Position numbers and translations under genes: made by a program
In this document: piece after piece, positions 62,409 through 64,000 of the stretch
Layout: each line of letters opens with the position of its first letter
Position numbering within the stretch: position 1 is the stretch's first letter
Notes under the pieces: generated by a model
What the model saw: the letters and a program-made list of their open reading frames with translations, nothing else
Database searches by the model: none
What the model was told of the DNA's origin: nothing
DNA from: CAADGN01 sp035443945
GTDB taxonomy: Bacteria > Planctomycetota > Phycisphaerae > Phycisphaerales > UBA1924
Direction of reading: 5' to 3'
NCBI GenBank assembly: GCA_035443945.1
Contig: DAOMNQ010000004.1
Span: 14,044-78,043 of the forward strand
Length of the DNA stretch: 64,000 bases

Positions 62409-62678
62409 GCTTGTCTCTCCTTCGAACTGTGTGAATCGCTCTCTCCAGCCGACCCCCAGCGGACCGGCTCGGCCACGCCCCCTCCCACCCCCCCCGCCAC
62501 CCCCCGCCAAAGAAAAATCCCGGGCACCGCCAAACCGCTCCCCGCGGCCCCATCCAACGTACCCTAACAGCACGCGAAACACACCGGGGCACGAAGCGCA
62601 ACAGAGCACGAAGCCTAAGCGAGTGCCCATTCCCAGCCTCCGCCGCGGCCCTCAACCACCCGCACACCCATCCCCACC

Positions 62679-62710
62679 GAGCCGCGACCGTCAGGGAGCG
62701 GACTTCCCCC
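62679..62710 (+). repeat. Dispersed repeat copy
   Basis: GAGCCGCGACCGTCAGGGAG followed by CGGACTTCCCCC; near-identical to the 61521 copy, in the same orientation and about 1.16 kb away. Confidence 0.65.
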
Positions 62711-62714
62711 CATC

Positions 62715-62742
62715 TCCACCATCCACTGCCCACCGTCTCCCC
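62715..62742 (+). repeat. Degenerate heptamer array
   Basis: Period-7 units TCCACCA, TCCACTG, CCCACCG, TCTCCCC. Less regular than the arrays in uvrA and uvrB. Confidence 0.4.
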
Positions 62743-62969
62743 ACGCTGCGGGGCAAAGGAGACGCGGTCCCCGATCAAGTTCGACGGGAACGACCTCACC
62801 AACCGACCCGCCGCCAGCCCGGGAACGTCCTCGCCCCGGCGGGACCACGCCGCGCGACCGCCTTCCGCTCAACCGCCCGCGGCGAACCGACCCTCTTCAT
62901 CGTCAAACTCGGCGTCACCACCACCCACTTCCGCCGCGCACCCTGAACCCCCGCCCCTCCCCGTCTCCA

Positions 62970-62997
62970 TGTCCCCTGTCCATTGTCCACTGTCGCC
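62970..62997 (+). repeat. Heptamer tandem array
   Basis: Period-7 units TGTCCCC, TGTCCAT, TGTCCAC, TGTCGCC. Noncoding. Confidence 0.6.
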
Positions 62998-63116
62998 CCG
63001 GTCCCCCAGCCCAGGGCACCGCCCGGGGGTGCCCGCCCCTCCACCACCCCAAGCCCCACCGGGCTGCTCCAACGCCTCGAGACCAGGGCAGCCCCAGCAT
63101 CCCACCAGCCCCGGAC

Positions 63117-63145
63117 TTGCAGTGGGAGGCTCGACCCGCTACCCT
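63117..63145 (+). promoter_or_regulatory. Weak sigma-70-like promoter for the DUF4282 gene
   Basis: TTGCAG and TACCCT are 17 nt apart, with the expected start about 70 nt before the DUF4282 ATG. Each box matches the consensus only partly. Confidence 0.25.
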
Positions 63146-63221
63146 GCGAACGGGGATGCTCGGCAGGCTCTGGGTTCATGAGAACGTCGCTCGATCGCGA
63201 TATTCCCAGCGAGGAGGTCCG

Positions 63222-63554
63222 ATGCGTGATTTTCTCGTGTTTCGCCGCATGGTTACCCCGCTGATCATCCAGATCATCTTCTGGGGCGGCTGTGCATTGG
63301 CGATACTGGGCGGAGTAGTCATAATCCTTCAAGGGATGGACGACCCCATCAACGGTCGAATGATGGTACTTCAGGGGGCCGGCTTGTTGATCGCCGGACC
63401 GATCGTCGTGCGGGTCTTATGCGAACTTCTCATCGTGATCTTTCGGATCAACGCAACACTTACCGACATCTACAACCAGACTCGCCGCAGCCAGCCCGCC
63501 ACATCGACACAGCCACCGAGTAACCCCATGCATGAGCCAGCGGCAGGCCCTTGA
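63222..63554 (+). CDS. DUF4282-family membrane protein
   Basis: A 110-residue inner-membrane protein with the family start MRDFLVFRRMVTPLIIQII, two helices (about 10-37 and 47-73) and the typical ending VRVLCELLIVIFRINATLTD. A polar Pro/Thr-rich tail follows. The family is widespread and has no known function. GAGGAGG lies about 5 nt before the ATG. Base composition is less GC-rich than in the rest of the window. It is followed by a small membrane-anchored protein 15 nt downstream. Confidence 0.85.
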   Translation: MRDFLVFRRMVTPLIIQIIFWGGCALAILGGVVIILQGMDDPINGRMMVLQGAGLLIAGPIVVRVLCELLIVIFRINATLTDIYNQTRRSQPATSTQPPSNPMHEPAAGP

Positions 63555-63569
63555 CACGACGAAATCCCA

Positions 63570-63989
63570 ATGGCGCACGTGCTCTCAATATTGATCGTAC
63601 TCGCGCTGGTGGCGGCAGCCATCATGACTTTGCCAAGGTGCATGCCGGGCTACCGCAGCGAGACCAGAGGACTCGAAGTCGATGTCCGCCAGGGCACCCT
63701 CAGCTACAGAGAGGAAGTAACCGAGGACACGAGGCCTGCGTCATCCGCTCCCACCGCTCCCCCGGCATCATCGCACGCGCAAGGTCACGCTGAACCTCCG
63801 ATCCTCGAAGAGCCGCAATCGGATTCGACGAATCACTTGGTATCCGCGAGAGCCGACCGCCCACAACCGCCAGCGAACGTTACTGCTTGGAACCTCCTGC
63901 TTCGCTACCGGACCCGTGAAGCCCTTGCCGCCTTCACAGACGGACTGAACTTGCCCACCTCCGGTGGACACCCTCGATCGATAGGCTAG
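63570..63989 (+). CDS. Small membrane-anchored protein, unknown
   Basis: A 139-residue protein: one hydrophobic N-terminal helix (about 4-21) with a following Cys (TLPRCMPGY) that does not form a standard lipobox, then a hydrophilic region without known domains. Pro/Ala/Ser-rich from about 58 to 105. Probably exported or anchored. No clear Shine-Dalgarno. Like its neighbour it is less GC-rich than most of the window. Its stop lies 11 nt before the window edge. No function assigned. Confidence 0.5.
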   Translation: MAHVLSILIVLALVAAAIMTLPRCMPGYRSETRGLEVDVRQGTLSYREEVTEDTRPASSAPTAPPASSHAQGHAEPPILEEPQSDSTNHLVSARADRPQPPANVTAWNLLLRYRTREALAAFTDGLNLPTSGGHPRSIG

Positions 63990-64000
63990 GGCCTGTCGTC

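Larger units (their letters stand above)
62409..63221. other. Noncoding repeat-rich region
   Basis: About 810 nt without a supported gene. The plus strand is C-rich with C runs (C8 near 62488-62495). It contains a dispersed repeat copy (62679-62710) and two period-7 arrays (62715-62742, 62970-62997). Open frames through it have no family similarity, begin nowhere sensible, and reflect the skewed base composition. Confidence 0.6.

Noticed and set aside
62409..63221. Open frames across the repeat-rich gap
   Set aside because: They are Pro/Arg- or Gly-rich translations of skewed, repeat-containing DNA without start signals or domains.

Overview
The window is a GC-rich (roughly two thirds G+C by eye), gene-dense chromosomal stretch from a planctomycete, most likely class Phycisphaerae. 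The evidence is three secreted proteins ending in the short dockerin-like tail (NTLDxxAFLNxW) typical of that group, two proteins with planctomycete-style PEP-CTERM tails (VPTPGxLxLxx...RRRR), a prepilin-like protein with the H-X9-DG ending, membrane proteins with CxxCGYxLRGL zinc ribbons, and a type III glutamine synthetase. A run of ten N at 59181-59190 shows that this is a draft scaffold. No phage, insertion sequence, CRISPR array or rRNA was seen. One tRNA is present, tRNA-Ile2 with anticodon CAT.

Layout. 1-8661: end of hutI, a lipid kinase, map, a secreted subtilase, trpA and glnN. 8762-15784: tRNA-Ile2, a prepilin-like protein, then a membrane histidine kinase and an NtrC-type activator whose stop overlaps the start of a secreted dockerin-tailed protein. 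The next secreted protein (FG-GAP repeats plus dockerin tail) has a good sigma-54 promoter. 15785-19018: a double-thioredoxin protein divergent from a P1B-4 metal ATPase. 19088-26969: a sugar cluster with a GH172 protein, a PEP-CTERM protein, an ABC importer (two permeases and a binding protein, no ATPase) and a GH2 enzyme. 27000-38415: BtpA-like and HD proteins, an M61 lipoprotein peptidase, a nucleotide-sugar dehydrogenase, guanine deaminase, AbgT and POT transporters, and an agmatinase-like enzyme. 38423-46088: plsC and cmk in one operon, a TIM-barrel protein, gcvH and a MacB/LolCDE-like ABC exporter. 46097-53324: uvrB, uvrA and prfB. 53491-56978: an ECF sigma module and a short-chain reductase. 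56982-62408, all minus strand: a dockerin-tailed protein, a zinc-ribbon membrane protein, a PSMA-like M28 peptidase and a PEP-CTERM protein. 62409-63221 is noncoding and repeat-rich. 63222-63989 holds two small membrane proteins.

Start signals fall into two classes. Many genes have a clear Shine-Dalgarno sequence (GGAGG/AAGGAG). At least thirteen others have no Shine-Dalgarno but carry a TANNNT hexamer 5-9 nt before the start codon, which fits leaderless mRNAs. I used this pattern to choose several starts.

The most unusual observations are: (1) this recurrent leaderless-type promoter arrangement; (2) a programmed +1 frameshift site in prfB that uses UAA where UGA is usual; (3) short tandem heptamer or octamer arrays inserted in frame in uvrB, uvrA and a metal ATPase, with similar arrays in the noncoding region; (4) the sigma-54 promoter beside a two-component system whose activator has GAFNDA in place of GAFTGA; (5) loss of one cysteine pair in the first zinc module of UvrA; and (6) long poly-G tracts inside the M28 peptidase gene.
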